Shown here piece by piece: positions 40,584 through 51,423 of a DNA stretch of 64,000 bases; the first letter of the stretch is position 1, and every line of letters begins with the position of its first letter. Origin of the DNA: Atopomonas hussainii (GTDB taxonomy: Bacteria; Pseudomonadota; Gammaproteobacteria; Pseudomonadales; Pseudomonadaceae); assembly GCF_900109735.1 (NCBI RefSeq), contig NZ_FOAS01000006.1, forward strand, positions 62,001 through 126,000. The letters are read 5' to 3'. Under the pieces are notes generated by a model, which did not search any database, was not told where the DNA came from, and worked only from the letters and a program-made list of their open reading frames with translations. The translations under genes and the position numbers were made by a program.

Positions 40584-41873
40584 ATGGCTGACAAGAAAGC
40601 GCAGTTGAGCATTGACGGTGCTGCGCCTATCGAGCTACCAGTGCTATCCGGCACTATGGGCCCTGATGTTATCGACGTGCGCGCCCTGACCGCCGAAGGT
40701 CGCTATACCTTTGACCCGGGCTTCATGTCCACCGCCTCCTGCGAATCAGCTATCACCTTTATCGATGGCGAAAAAGGCGTTTTGCTGCACCGCGGCTACC
40801 CGATCGAGCAGCTTGCCGAAAACTCCGATTACCTAGAAACCTGCTTCCTGCTGCTGTACGGCGAATTGCCGACTGCCGAGCAGAAAGAAAAGTTCGTCAA
40901 CACCGTGAAGAGCCACACCATGGCTCACGAGCAGCTGAAGAACTTCTTCAACGGTTTCCGTCGCGACGCACACCCGATGGCCATCATGTGTGGCGTGGTG
41001 GGCGCACTGTCCGCCTTCTATCACGACTCGCTGGACATCAACGATTACAAGCACCGCGAAATCTCCGCGATTCGCTTGATCGCCAAGATCCCGACCATCG
41101 CCGCCATGTGCTTCAAGTACTCCAAAGGCGAGCCGATGATCTATCCGCGTAACGACCTGGGTTACTCGGAAAACTTCTTGCACATGATGTTCTCCACTCC
41201 GTGCGACGGCCCAACGCCGAAGATCAGCCCAGTACTGGCCAAGGCCATGGACAAGATCTTCATCCTGCACGCCGATCACGAGCAGAACGCCTCTACTTCT
41301 ACCGTGCGCCTGGCTGGCTCTTCGGGTGCCAACCCGTTCGCCTGTATCGCTGCAGGTATCGCCGCACTGTGGGGCCCCGCACACGGCGGCGCCAACGAAG
41401 CCGTACTGACAATGCTGGAAGAAATTGGCGATGTATCGAACATCGACAAGTTCATCGCCAAGGCCAAAGACAAGAACGACCCGTTCAAGCTAATGGGCTT
41501 CGGTCACCGCGTGTACAAGAACTTTGACCCGCGCGCCAAAGTGATGAAGCAGACTTGCGACGAAGTACTGGCCGAGCTGGGCATCAACGACCCGCAGCTG
41601 GAACTGGCTATGAAGCTGGAAGAGATCGCCCGTAACGATCCCTACTTCAAAGAGCGCAACCTGTACCCGAACGTCGACTTCTACTCAGGCATCATCCTGA
41701 AAGCAATCGGCATTCCGACCAGCATGTTCACCGTGATCTTTGCTCTGGCACGTACCGTCGGCTGGATCTCGCACTGGAAAGAAATGCTCGCCGGCCCGTA
41801 CAAGATTGGCCGCCCGCGCCAGCTGTACACCGGCAAGGCACAGCGCAACTACGTCGAAATCGACAAGCGCTAA
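40584..41873 (+). CDS. gltA: Citrate synthase GltA
   Basis: Condenses acetyl-CoA with oxaloacetate. 429 aa, the hexameric NADH-sensitive type of gram-negative bacteria judging from length and N-terminal domain. Catalytic motifs: [23 protein letters not shown] and GFGHRVYKN, with the catalytic Asp in VDFYSGI. It has a very strong ribosome-binding site and its own promoter. Divergent from sdhC, it is followed by a terminator. Confidence 0.97.
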   Translation: MADKKAQLSIDGAAPIELPVLSGTMGPDVIDVRALTAEGRYTFDPGFMSTASCESAITFIDGEKGVLLHRGYPIEQLAENSDYLETCFLLLYGELPTAEQKEKFVNTVKSHTMAHEQLKNFFNGFRRDAHPMAIMCGVVGALSAFYHDSLDINDYKHREISAIRLIAKIPTIAAMCFKYSKGEPMIYPRNDLGYSENFLHMMFSTPCDGPTPKISPVLAKAMDKIFILHADHEQNASTSTVRLAGSSGANPFACIAAGIAALWGPAHGGANEAVLTMLEEIGDVSNIDKFIAKAKDKNDPFKLMGFGHRVYKNFDPRAKVMKQTCDEVLAELGINDPQLELAMKLEEIARNDPYFKERNLYPNVDFYSGIILKAIGIPTSMFTVIFALARTVGWISHWKEMLAGPYKIGRPRQLYTGKAQRNYVEIDKR

Positions 41874-41880
41874 GCCAAAA

Positions 41881-41917
41881 AACAACAAGCCCCGCCAATG
41901 CGGGGCTTGTTGTTTTT
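41881..41917. terminator. Bidirectional terminator after gltA
   Basis: Fifteen-bp perfect stem AACAACAAGCCCCGC and its complement with a CAAT loop, then a T run. It is shared with the converging GNAT gene. Confidence 0.88.
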
Positions 41918-41933
41918 ACGGCAGCTTGAAAGC

Positions 41934-42224
41934 CTACAGCTCAGAGCGAGTCGCAGCATGCCTAGCCTGCCGCTGCATATAGCGCTCAACGTAAGAGCAC
42001 GACGGTATCACCTGAAAACCTGCGTCATGCGCATAATCTAAGGCAGCCTGACTCAAACGACTCGCCAACCCCTTACCGCGCAAAGCGGTGGGCACAAAGG
42101 TGCGATAGATATCGAGCGTATTTTGGCCCAAATTCATATAAGACAAATAAGCCTCAACGCCATCGCAGTTAATGGCAAAGCGGCACGCCTCTTGGTCATG
42201 CTCTATTGTCAGGGTCAAACTCAT
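41934..42224 (-). CDS. Small GNAT-type N-acetyltransferase
   Basis: 96 aa, a minimal GNAT of the NATD1/YjdJ type. The acetyl-CoA loop is LRGKGLASRLSQAAL and the C-terminal part VIPSCSYVERYMQR is the usual signature of these short members. Substrate unknown. It stands alone, converging on gltA. Confidence 0.85.
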   Translation of the reverse strand: MSLTLTIEHDQEACRFAINCDGVEAYLSYMNLGQNTLDIYRTFVPTALRGKGLASRLSQAALDYAHDAGFQVIPSCSYVERYMQRQARHAATRSEL

Positions 42225-42391
42225 TGCAGCGACTACCTACGGCAAACTGGTTATTAACCTTAGCAGGCACAACCCAGCTAAACACCTGCTTTCGAACACC
42301 GCACTTGTTCATTTTTTAACCAAAACAAGCCAGCCCTGCTAAGACCTTGCAATAAATCTCTTTTTTTTTGCGCAAACTTGCATCAGCCCCG

Positions 42392-42419
42392 TTTACTTAC
42401 TACAAGTAATCGGTACTAT
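42392..42419 (+). promoter_or_regulatory. Candidate promoter of oprI
   Basis: TTTACT (42392-42397), 16-nt spacer, TACTAT (42414-42419). A run of nine T just upstream (about 42361-42369) could add UP-element-like A/T content. The rest of the 265-nt gap before oprI shows no gene. Confidence 0.55.
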
Positions 42420-42489
42420 TTACGCCGGCGAATGTCCCGCTCGGAGCGGGAATAGCTTTTGTGGAAATACCACCTTAGAGGGGAACATC

Positions 42490-42741
42490 ATGACCAACGT
42501 AATCAAATTCTCTGCTCTGGCTCTGGCTGCCGTTCTGGCTACTGGCTGCTCCAGCATGTCCAAAGAAACCGAAGCTCGTCTGACTTCTGCTGAAGACGCT
42601 GCTGCTCGCGCTCAGGCTCGTGCTGACGAAGCTTACGGCAAAGCTGAAGAAGCTCTGTCTGCTGCTCAGAAAGCTCAGATGACTGCTGACGAAGCTAACG
42701 AGCGCGCTCTGCGCATGCTGGAAAAAGCTAGCCGCAAGTAA
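42490..42741 (+). CDS. oprI: Major outer-membrane lipoprotein OprI (Lpp-like)
   Basis: 83 aa. Signal peptide with lipobox LATGC (acylated Cys20), then a coiled-coil with heptad Ala/Leu positions and a C-terminal Arg-Lys, as in Lpp/OprI that trimerises and ties the outer membrane to peptidoglycan. GAGGGGA precedes the ATG. Of 23 Ala codons, 22 are GCT, very unlike the GCC/GCG use of neighbours, which indicates very high expression. Confidence 0.96.
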   Translation: MTNVIKFSALALAAVLATGCSSMSKETEARLTSAEDAAARAQARADEAYGKAEEALSAAQKAQMTADEANERALRMLEKASRK

Positions 42742-42762
42742 TTGCTGCTGGTTCTCCAGTTC

Positions 42763-42795
42763 AAATGCCCCGCCTAGGCGGGGCATTTGCTTTTC
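42763..42795 (+). terminator. Rho-independent terminator after oprI
   Basis: AAATGCCCCGC / GCGGGGCATTT stem with a CTAG tetraloop, followed by a short T-rich tract. It overlaps nothing coding and ends next to the tadA stop. Confidence 0.82.
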
Positions 42796-42801
42796 TGGGC
42801 T

Positions 42802-43290
42802 TTAACTTTTTGCTTTACGGCGCTCGGCAAAGAAACGACTTAACAGCGCACTGCACTCCTCAGCCAACAAACCACCTTCAACCAGCACCTTGTGATTAAG
42901 ATGATCTTGGCGCAAAAACTCGCCCCGACTAATCACCGCTCCTGCCTTAGGCTCGGTGGCGGCATACACCAGCCGCGCGATACGCGCATGCACCAACAAA
43001 CCGGCACACATAGGGCACGGCTCTAACGTGACATACAGCGTGCTACCCGGCAGACGGTAGTTTCCCTGCGATTGTGCCGCTTGGCGAATCGCCAGCATTT
43101 CAGCGTGAGCACTCGGGTCGTGCAGCGAGATCGGCTGATTAAATCCTGCGCCAAGCACCTCGCCATCGCGTACCAGCACCGCACCCACCGGCACCTCGCC
43201 CAAGGCGGCGCCCTGCTCGGCTTGCGCCATGGCAAGACGCATGAACGCCTCATCACAGCTACGGTCGATAATTAGCGGCTGTCTCGCCAT
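42802..43290 (-). CDS. tadA: tRNA adenosine(34) deaminase TadA
   Basis: Deaminates A34 to inosine in tRNA-Arg(ACG). 162 aa. Zinc site H62-A-E64 and P-C92-P-M-C95; Glu64 is the proton shuttle. The ATG shares one base with the stop of the upstream multicopper oxidase gene (TGATG), so the two are translationally coupled although they are functionally unrelated. Confidence 0.95.
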   Translation of the reverse strand: MARQPLIIDRSCDEAFMRLAMAQAEQGAALGEVPVGAVLVRDGEVLGAGFNQPISLHDPSAHAEMLAIRQAAQSQGNYRLPGSTLYVTLEPCPMCAGLLVHARIARLVYAATEPKAGAVISRGEFLRQDHLNHKVLVEGGLLAEECSALLSRFFAERRKAKS

Positions 43291-44669
43291 CAGGCCACCT
43301 CAATAGCCGTCATCAGGCCTGTTTCCATATGGTCGATCACATGGCAGTGGAACATCCACAATCCCGGATTGTCCGCCACCAACGCCACCTTGGCGCTCTC
43401 ATTGCGCCCCAGCAGGTAAGTGTCGGTGAAGTACGGCGTAATCGCCTTACGGTTGGAGGAAAGCACCTTAAAGGTCATGCCATGGATATGAATCGGGTGC
43501 TGGTACTGACTCAGATTACGCATTTCGAAAATATAGCTTTGCCCTAAGCGTAAGCGCGCTGCGGGACGATCTAAGCAGCTTCTATCGTTGCCATCCCACG
43601 CCACACCATTGACCTGCCAGAAGCTAAAGTCGCCCGTCTTGCCGGCGCTTTTTGACAAGCCACCGACCCACTCAAAATTAAAGGTAAGCCGCTCCGCACG
43701 CTGCAGATCAGGCTCAGCCACGGGGTTGGCTGGTAATGCGCGCGGCCACGGCGCCTGCACCAAAGCGGTGCTTGAGCCATGCACAACAAAGTCCGCCAAG
43801 CGGAAAAGACCATCGCGCAGCACCACCGCCGCACCGTTTTGCGGCACTCTGACCGCCAAGTCAATGCGCATACCGGGGCCTAACCAGTACTCTTTGAACG
43901 GCACTGGCACGATGGGATTGCCATCTAGCGCGTAAATACGGCTTTCTGCACCGGCTAACTTAAGCCGGTAAGTCACTGTGTTATCTAAATTAAGCACCCG
44001 CAGCCGGACGATCTCGCCGGCTGGCAGATCAATACTCGGCAAATGCTGGCCATTGACCGTACTCAGCCTGCCTCGTGTGCCGCCGCGTGCTGCTTCGCGC
44101 GGCACTGAGAAGTCGGTAAAGGCGCCCTGCTCATCGATGTGCCAGTTTTTTAGCACCAGCACGCGTTCATGCTGAAACTCGGTCGGCTCGGCCTCATCAA
44201 CAATCAGCGGGCCGACCAAGCCCCGCCCCAGCTGCTCGCCACTGGCTTTGTGCGGGTGATACCAATAGCTACCGGCATCCGGCACGACGAAGTCGTAATC
44301 GAAGGTTTCGCCAGGCAGCATGGGCAATTGCGAGACATACGGCACGCCATCCATCTCAATAGGCAGCCGAATACCGTGCCAGTGAATCGTGGTGGCTTGC
44401 TCTAGCTGATTAGTAAAACGCACCCGCAGGCGCTCGCCCTGTTTAGCACGCAGCAACTGGCCGGGCGCTTGCCCACCATAACCCAAAGCTTGGGTGATAA
44501 AGCCGGGCACCAGTTGCAGATCCAGCGGTGCTGCCGACAACTGATAGGCATAACGCGGATCAAGCGAGGGCCGTTGCAACCACTGCCCCACACCCGCACC
44601 CAGCCCGGCTAAACCGGCCAAACCAGCCCCACCCATCAGTAACTGCCGACGCGAAATACTCACCGCCAT
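43290..44669 (-). CDS. Multicopper oxidase, Tat-exported
   Basis: 459 aa from ATG 44669. The N-terminus carries a twin-arginine motif (SRRQLLMGG) and a hydrophobic stretch, so export folded via Tat is expected. Copper ligands are all present: HWHG, YWYHPH, HPIHIHG and the HCHVIDHMETGLM type-1 site with axial Met. There is no Met-rich insert of the CueO kind. The longer frame to 44696 would start inside the guaA terminator hairpin; a GTG three bases before ATG 44669 is also possible. Role probably oxidation of Cu(I) or phenolic substrates; not determinable from sequence. Confidence 0.88.
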   Translation of the reverse strand: MAVSISRRQLLMGGAGLAGLAGLGAGVGQWLQRPSLDPRYAYQLSAAPLDLQLVPGFITQALGYGGQAPGQLLRAKQGERLRVRFTNQLEQATTIHWHGIRLPIEMDGVPYVSQLPMLPGETFDYDFVVPDAGSYWYHPHKASGEQLGRGLVGPLIVDEAEPTEFQHERVLVLKNWHIDEQGAFTDFSVPREAARGGTRGRLSTVNGQHLPSIDLPAGEIVRLRVLNLDNTVTYRLKLAGAESRIYALDGNPIVPVPFKEYWLGPGMRIDLAVRVPQNGAAVVLRDGLFRLADFVVHGSSTALVQAPWPRALPANPVAEPDLQRAERLTFNFEWVGGLSKSAGKTGDFSFWQVNGVAWDGNDRSCLDRPAARLRLGQSYIFEMRNLSQYQHPIHIHGMTFKVLSSNRKAITPYFTDTYLLGRNESAKVALVADNPGLWMFHCHVIDHMETGLMTAIEVA

Positions 44670-44693
44670 CACTCCATTATTCGAACGCACAAA

Positions 44694-44723
44694 CAATAAA
44701 GGCAGCCTCAGCTGCCCTTATTG
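44694..44723 (-). terminator. Terminator hairpin after guaA
   Basis: CAATAA-x-GGCAGC paired with GCTGCC-x-TTATTG, one mismatch pair, CTCA loop. On the minus strand it is followed by a T-rich stretch. It separates guaA from the multicopper oxidase gene. Confidence 0.7.
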
Positions 44724-44736
44724 TCGCAGATCATTC

Positions 44737-46317
44737 TTATTCCCATTCGATCGTCGCGGGCGGCTTGCTCGACACGTCGTAAGCCACGCGGGAAATACCA
44801 CTGATCTCGTTGATGATGCGGTTGGAGACTTTTTCCAGCAACTCGTACGGCAGGTGCGCCCAGCGTGCGGTCATAAAGTCGATGGTTTCTACCGCGCGCA
44901 GCGATACCACCCACTCATAACGGCGACCATCGCCCACCACACCGACCGACTTCACTGGCAAGAACACGACAAATGCCTGACTGGTCTTGTGGTACCAATC
45001 GGCTTTGTGCAGTTCTTCCAAGAAGATATGGTCGGCTTGGCGCAGGATATCGGCGTACTCTTTCTTCACCTCACCCAAGATACGCACACCCAAGCCTGGG
45101 CCTGGGAACGGGTGGCGATACACCATGTCATAGGGCAGCCCCAGCTCAAGACCCAGTTTGCGCACTTCGTCTTTAAACAACTCGCGCAGCGGCTCAACCA
45201 GCTCGAACTGCATGTCTTCTGGCAGGCCGCCCACGTTGTGGTGGCTCTTGATCACATGCGCTTTGCCCGTCTTGGCCCCAGCAGATTCGATCACGTCCGG
45301 ATAGATGGTGCCTTGTGCCAAAAACTTCACTTCGGTGAGCTTGGTAGCTTCTTCATCGAACACCTCGATGAAGGTGCGGCCGATGATTTTGCGCTTTTGC
45401 TCAGGATCCGCCACGCCTGCCAGACGGCTTAAGAACTTGTCTTCAGCGTTGGCGCGAATCACTTTAACGCCCATGTTTTGCGCAAACATGGTCATCACCT
45501 GATCGCCTTCGTGCAGACGCAGCAGGCCGTTATCCACAAACACGCAGGTCAGCTGATCACCAATGGCTTTGTGCAACAGCGCAGCCACCACCGACGAATC
45601 CACACCACCGGATAAGCCCAGCAGGACTTTCTTGTCGCCCACTTGCGCACGCACGGTGGCAATGGCGTCTTCCACGATATTGGACGGCGTCCACAGGGTT
45701 TCGCAGCCACAGATATCTACCACGAAGCGCGACAGAATACGGCCGCCCTGCTTGGTGTGGGTTACTTCTGGATGGAACTGCACACCGTAGAAACGACGGT
45801 TTTCGTCGCTCATCGCAGCAATCGGGCAGCTCGGGGTGCTGGCTACAGCGTGGAAGCCTTCTGGAATGCTCACCACCTTGTCGCCGTGGCTCATCCACAC
45901 GTCCAAGGCCAACACACCGTCTTCACCCATGTGGTCTTCGATGCCGTCAATAAAGGCGCTCTTACCCACCACATCCACACGCGCATAGCCGAACTCGCGC
46001 AGATCGGAGCCCTGCACTTTGCCGCCCAGCTGTTCGGCCATGGTTTGCATGCCGTAGCAAATGCCCAGCACCGGCACGCCCAGCTCAAACACCAGCTGCG
46101 GCGCACGCGGCGAACCGGCTTCAGTCACCGACTCAGGGCCGCCAGCGAGGATCACGCCACGCGGGGCGAACTCACGAATCGCCTCGGCTTCCATATCCCA
46201 CGGGTGGATTTCGCAGTAAACGCCAATTTCGCGCACGCGGCGGGCGATCAGCTGGGTGTACTGGGAGCCGAAGTCGAGAATCAACAGACGGTGTGCGTGA
46301 ATGTCTTTGTGAGCCAT
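44737..46317 (-). CDS. guaA: GMP synthase (glutamine-hydrolysing)
   Basis: Converts XMP to GMP. 526 aa. Class I glutamine amidotransferase domain with nucleophile Cys87 in GICYGMQ; PP-loop ATP pyrophosphatase motif [10 protein letters not shown] near residue 230; C-terminal dimerisation domain ending in the conserved KPPATIEWE. It is downstream of guaB in the usual order. Confidence 0.97.
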   Translation of the reverse strand: MAHKDIHAHRLLILDFGSQYTQLIARRVREIGVYCEIHPWDMEAEAIREFAPRGVILAGGPESVTEAGSPRAPQLVFELGVPVLGICYGMQTMAEQLGGKVQGSDLREFGYARVDVVGKSAFIDGIEDHMGEDGVLALDVWMSHGDKVVSIPEGFHAVASTPSCPIAAMSDENRRFYGVQFHPEVTHTKQGGRILSRFVVDICGCETLWTPSNIVEDAIATVRAQVGDKKVLLGLSGGVDSSVVAALLHKAIGDQLTCVFVDNGLLRLHEGDQVMTMFAQNMGVKVIRANAEDKFLSRLAGVADPEQKRKIIGRTFIEVFDEEATKLTEVKFLAQGTIYPDVIESAGAKTGKAHVIKSHHNVGGLPEDMQFELVEPLRELFKDEVRKLGLELGLPYDMVYRHPFPGPGLGVRILGEVKKEYADILRQADHIFLEELHKADWYHKTSQAFVVFLPVKSVGVVGDGRRYEWVVSLRAVETIDFMTARWAHLPYELLEKVSNRIINEISGISRVAYDVSSKPPATIEWE

Positions 46318-46372
46318 AACAGCCTCTGACTAAGTAAAGAAAGCGCGCCTTAGGCCCGCTCCAGATAAATCA

Positions 46373-46413
46373 AAGCCGGAAGTCCTGAATCAAAGAAACC
46401 TGACTTCCGGCTT
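46373..46413 (-). other. Hairpin in guaB-guaA gap
   Basis: Twelve perfect pairs AAGCCGGAAGTC with its complement and a 17-nt loop. On the minus strand only a weak T-rich tail follows, so it could be a partial terminator or a stabilising element that lowers guaA relative to guaB. Confidence 0.6.
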
Positions 46414-46425
46414 AGTGAGCCCCCA

Positions 46426-47982
<1,557 letters not shown>

Positions 47983-48069
47983 CTAGATATTGCGGTTTCT
48001 TGCCCTTAGCAGGCGCAACACACAGGGATAACAGCGCCGCACAGGTACGCGCTTAGGTATGATGCGCGC

Positions 48070-49449
48070 ATGATGAACGATCCTTTTCAGCGCTTGGGCC
48101 TCGAACGTGAGGTGCTGAGCGTCAGCCAACTCAACCAGCGCGCGCGCAGCCTGCTGGAAGATGTGTTCCCGCAGGTTTGGGTCGAGGGCGAGATTTCTAA
48201 CCTTGCGCGGCCGTCCTCTGGGCACGTGTACTTCACCTTAAAAGACAGCCAAGCGCAGGTGCGTTGTGCGTTCTTCCGCCAGCACGCCAGCCGCGTGCGC
48301 CAAGCGCTGCGCGATGGTTTGGCGGTAAAAGTACGCGGCAAGGTGTCGGTGTTTGAAGGCCGTGGCGACTATCAGTTAATCGTCGATTCGCTGGAGCCCG
48401 CCGGTGACGGTGCTCTGCGCTTAGCCTTTGAGGCATTAAAAGAAAAACTCGCCGCGGAAGGCTTGTTCAGCGCCGAGCGCAAACAGCCACTGCCCAGCCG
48501 CCCGCAACGGGTGGGCTTGATCACCTCGTCCAGCGGCGCAGTGATTCGAGACATGATCCATGTGTTCGCCCGCCGCGCGCCGGGTATTGAACTGACCTTA
48601 ATCCCCACCGCCGTGCAAGGCCGCGAAGCGATTGGCCAGATCGTGCGTGCCTTACAACTGGCCGACAGCCAAGGCTTTGATGCGCTGATCCTCGCCCGTG
48701 GTGGTGGTTCGCTGGAAGACCTCTGGTGCTTTAACGAAGAACCCGTGGCCCGCGCTATTGCCGCCTGCCAAACGCCGATCATCAGCGCCGTGGGGCACGA
48801 AACCGATGTCACTATCGCCGACTTTGTGGCCGACGTACGCGCGCCCACGCCTTCGGCCGGCGCCGAGCTGCTGGCGCCCGATCAGCGCGAAGCCCAGCAG
48901 CGCCTTGATCAGTTACGCCGGCAACTGTGGCTACAGATCAATCAGCGCCTACAACGCGAACAACTGCGTTTAACCAGCCTAAGCCAGCGCCTGCGTCACC
49001 CGCGCGAGCAATTGCAGCGCCAAGGCCAGCGTTTGGATGACCTTGAACTGCGCCTGCAGCGCGCCATCCAACAGCAACTGCAACGCAGTCAGCAACAGTT
49101 CGAGCGCCAGCAGATGCGCTTGCAGGCGCAACACCCGGCTCGCCAACTGCAAGCGCTGCAAGAACGTTTGCAGCACCTCAGCCAACGGCTACCCAGCGCT
49201 ATCGAGCGGCGTCTGCATAAACACGCAGAGCGCCTGCACGTACTGGCCGCCACGCTGCAAGCGGTCAGCCCACTGGCCACTTTGGGGCGGGGCTACAGCA
49301 TTTTGCTCGACAGCCAAGGCCGCGCTATTCAGCGTGCCAGCCAAACCGAGCCCGGCCAACGCCTAAGCGCACGGTTAGGCCAAGGCGAGCTTAGCTTGCG
49401 CGTGGAAGACAACGGCATCAGCCCCAGCACGGCCTCACTGCTGGATTAA
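48070..49449 (+). CDS. xseA: Exodeoxyribonuclease VII large subunit
   Basis: 459 aa. N-terminal OB-fold domain (VWVEGEISNLARPSSGHVYFTLKD), catalytic core with GLITSSSGAVIRD, ARGGGSLEDLWCFNEE and GHETDVTIADFVAD, then a long Gln/Arg/Leu-rich coiled-coil (about 275-400) that binds XseB, and a C-terminal RGYSI segment. No ribosome-binding site precedes the ATG pair at 48070/48073; a TATGAT box lies six bases upstream. xseB is not in the window. Confidence 0.95.
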   Translation: MMNDPFQRLGLEREVLSVSQLNQRARSLLEDVFPQVWVEGEISNLARPSSGHVYFTLKDSQAQVRCAFFRQHASRVRQALRDGLAVKVRGKVSVFEGRGDYQLIVDSLEPAGDGALRLAFEALKEKLAAEGLFSAERKQPLPSRPQRVGLITSSSGAVIRDMIHVFARRAPGIELTLIPTAVQGREAIGQIVRALQLADSQGFDALILARGGGSLEDLWCFNEEPVARAIAACQTPIISAVGHETDVTIADFVADVRAPTPSAGAELLAPDQREAQQRLDQLRRQLWLQINQRLQREQLRLTSLSQRLRHPREQLQRQGQRLDDLELRLQRAIQQQLQRSQQQFERQQMRLQAQHPARQLQALQERLQHLSQRLPSAIERRLHKHAERLHVLAATLQAVSPLATLGRGYSILLDSQGRAIQRASQTEPGQRLSARLGQGELSLRVEDNGISPSTASLLD

Positions 49450-49526
49450 CCGCATAAATAAGCCCTCAAGTGCAGACTCAGCAAGCCGACCTATACTGCT
49501 GATACGTCTGCCTTGAGGTTCCCCCC

Positions 49527-51149
49527 ATGCTTCAGTCTCTGCGTGGTCAGCTGCTGACCTTAATTGCTGGCGGGCTGATCGCCGCCATTGTCATCGCCCT
49601 ACTCTGCTTTAGCCTGCTAGCGGGCGATGTGCGCGCCTACCGCACCTTGCTCGACGAAGAAGTCGCCGCCGCCACCCTGGCCGACGAAGCGAACCTGAAC
49701 TTTAAAATTCAGGTGCAGGAATGGAAAAACGTACTCCTGCGCGGCGCCGACAGCAGCGCCATGGACAAGTACTGGGGCGCCTTCCAAAAACAAGAAGCCG
49801 AAGTTCAGCGCAGTCTTGAGGCGCTAAGCAGCACGCTGCGCAACTACCCTAAACTGGCCAGTCAGGCGCAAGCACTCAAACGTGAACATGCGAGCATGGG
49901 ACAGGCCTATCGCCAAGGCCAACAAGCCTTCGTGCAAGCCAATTTCGATGCCGCCGCCGGTGACGCTGCCGTCAAAGGCATTGACCGCGCCACCAGCGAC
50001 CAACTCTCGGCCATCGTCAGCGAGCTGCATCAGCAAGTAGCCACCAGCGCCGCAAGCATTTCCCAACAAAGCCGCAAGACCAACTGGATTGGCAGCCTAG
50101 CGCTGATTCTTGGCTGCGCACTGGTGGGCATGGTTAGCCTGTGGCTGATCAACCGTCGGGTGATCGACCCCACCCGCGATCTGATCGAACATATTCACGA
50201 CTTAAGCGAAGGCCGCTTTAGCCAGACCCTCACCTTAGAGCGCAGTGACGAGCTGGGCCGTCTCGCCCAAGCGGCAGAAAAATTGCGGCTGTTCCTCAGC
50301 GACACCGCCGAGAGCCTGAACAACAGTTCTCGCAGCCTGAGCGAAAACAGCCAAGTTCTCTCGCGCATCGCCCAACAAATGCGCCACGGCACGGAAGAGC
50401 AATTCTCGCGTACCGATCAAGTGGCCACCGCCATGCAGGAAATGTCCGCCACCGCGCAAGAGGTGGCACGCCATGCCAGCGACGCCGCAGGCGCCGCCGA
50501 AAAAGCCAATGGCGCGGCGCAGCAAGGCGACAGCGTGATGCGTGCGACGATTTCCACCATCACCAGCATGTCGGATGAAATCAGCCATACCGCGCAAGTG
50601 GTTAGCGCCCTCGAGAGCGACAGCGAACGCGTAGGCAAGGTGCTGGAAGTCATTCGCGGGATTGCCGAGCAAACCAACTTGTTAGCACTTAACGCCGCGA
50701 TCGAAGCGGCCCGTGCTGGCGAAGCGGGCCGTGGCTTTGCTGTGGTTGCCGATGAAGTGCGCACCCTCGCCCAGCGCACGGCGGAGTCCACCGCGGAAAT
50801 TCAGCAAATCATTGAGTCCGTACAAAACGGCGCGGTAAATGCGGTGAAAGCGATTGAAAGCGGCCAGACCCGCACCACCGAAGGCGTTACCCAAGTCAAT
50901 CAAGCCGGGCAGCAACTCAAGCAGATCAGCCAAGCGATTGGCGCAATTTTGGACATGAACCGACAGATCAGCACCGCTGCCCATGAGCAAACCAGCGTGG
51001 CGGAAGAAATTGCCCGCAGCCTTGAGGAAATCACCGCCATCGGGCAGAGCAATATGGGCCACGTCGAAGATACCCACGAATCGAGCCTTGGCCTGTCGCG
51101 CCTTTCGCAACAATTGCAGCAACTCACCCATCGCCTCAGTGCTGGCTAA
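49527..51149 (+). CDS. Methyl-accepting chemotaxis protein, four-helix sensor
   Basis: 540 aa. TM1 at about 10-31, periplasmic domain of about 155 residues with helical character ([15 protein letters not shown] near residue 59), TM2 at about 188-209, HAMP to about 262, then a signalling domain with [19 protein letters not shown] / [18 protein letters not shown]. No terminal pentapeptide. Stimulus unknown. Stands alone between xseA and the RND pair. Confidence 0.92.
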   Translation: MLQSLRGQLLTLIAGGLIAAIVIALLCFSLLAGDVRAYRTLLDEEVAAATLADEANLNFKIQVQEWKNVLLRGADSSAMDKYWGAFQKQEAEVQRSLEALSSTLRNYPKLASQAQALKREHASMGQAYRQGQQAFVQANFDAAAGDAAVKGIDRATSDQLSAIVSELHQQVATSAASISQQSRKTNWIGSLALILGCALVGMVSLWLINRRVIDPTRDLIEHIHDLSEGRFSQTLTLERSDELGRLAQAAEKLRLFLSDTAESLNNSSRSLSENSQVLSRIAQQMRHGTEEQFSRTDQVATAMQEMSATAQEVARHASDAAGAAEKANGAAQQGDSVMRATISTITSMSDEISHTAQVVSALESDSERVGKVLEVIRGIAEQTNLLALNAAIEAARAGEAGRGFAVVADEVRTLAQRTAESTAEIQQIIESVQNGAVNAVKAIESGQTRTTEGVTQVNQAGQQLKQISQAIGAILDMNRQISTAAHEQTSVAEEIARSLEEITAIGQSNMGHVEDTHESSLGLSRLSQQLQQLTHRLSAG

Positions 51150-51186
51150 GCCAAGCCGAGGCTGTTTTAATCAAGTGCTATACGCT

Positions 51187-51211
51187 AAGCGGCCACCCTC
51201 GGTGGCCGCTT
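51187..51211 (+). terminator. Hairpin after chemoreceptor gene
   Basis: Eleven perfect pairs AAGCGGCCACC and complement around CTC. The T run is short (TTTACTT), so termination efficiency is uncertain. The following 210 nt before the RND adaptor gene contain no gene or convincing promoter. Confidence 0.65.
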
Positions 51212-51423
51212 TACTTGACTAGAGAGAAGCTCACTTAACCGCTGCACAACTCGCAGTTAGCCTTAGTTACGCAGTGGTTGCGCAGTGATTGCCGGATTGC
51301 AGCAGCGCTGCCCAAGCTTCTAGACACTTCTTGCAATATTTTTTGACGACGTAAATTTGACCAGTCATTCAGCGGCTGGCACCGTGCATTGTTTATTGCA
51401 GGCCTACATAAGGACATACCCCC

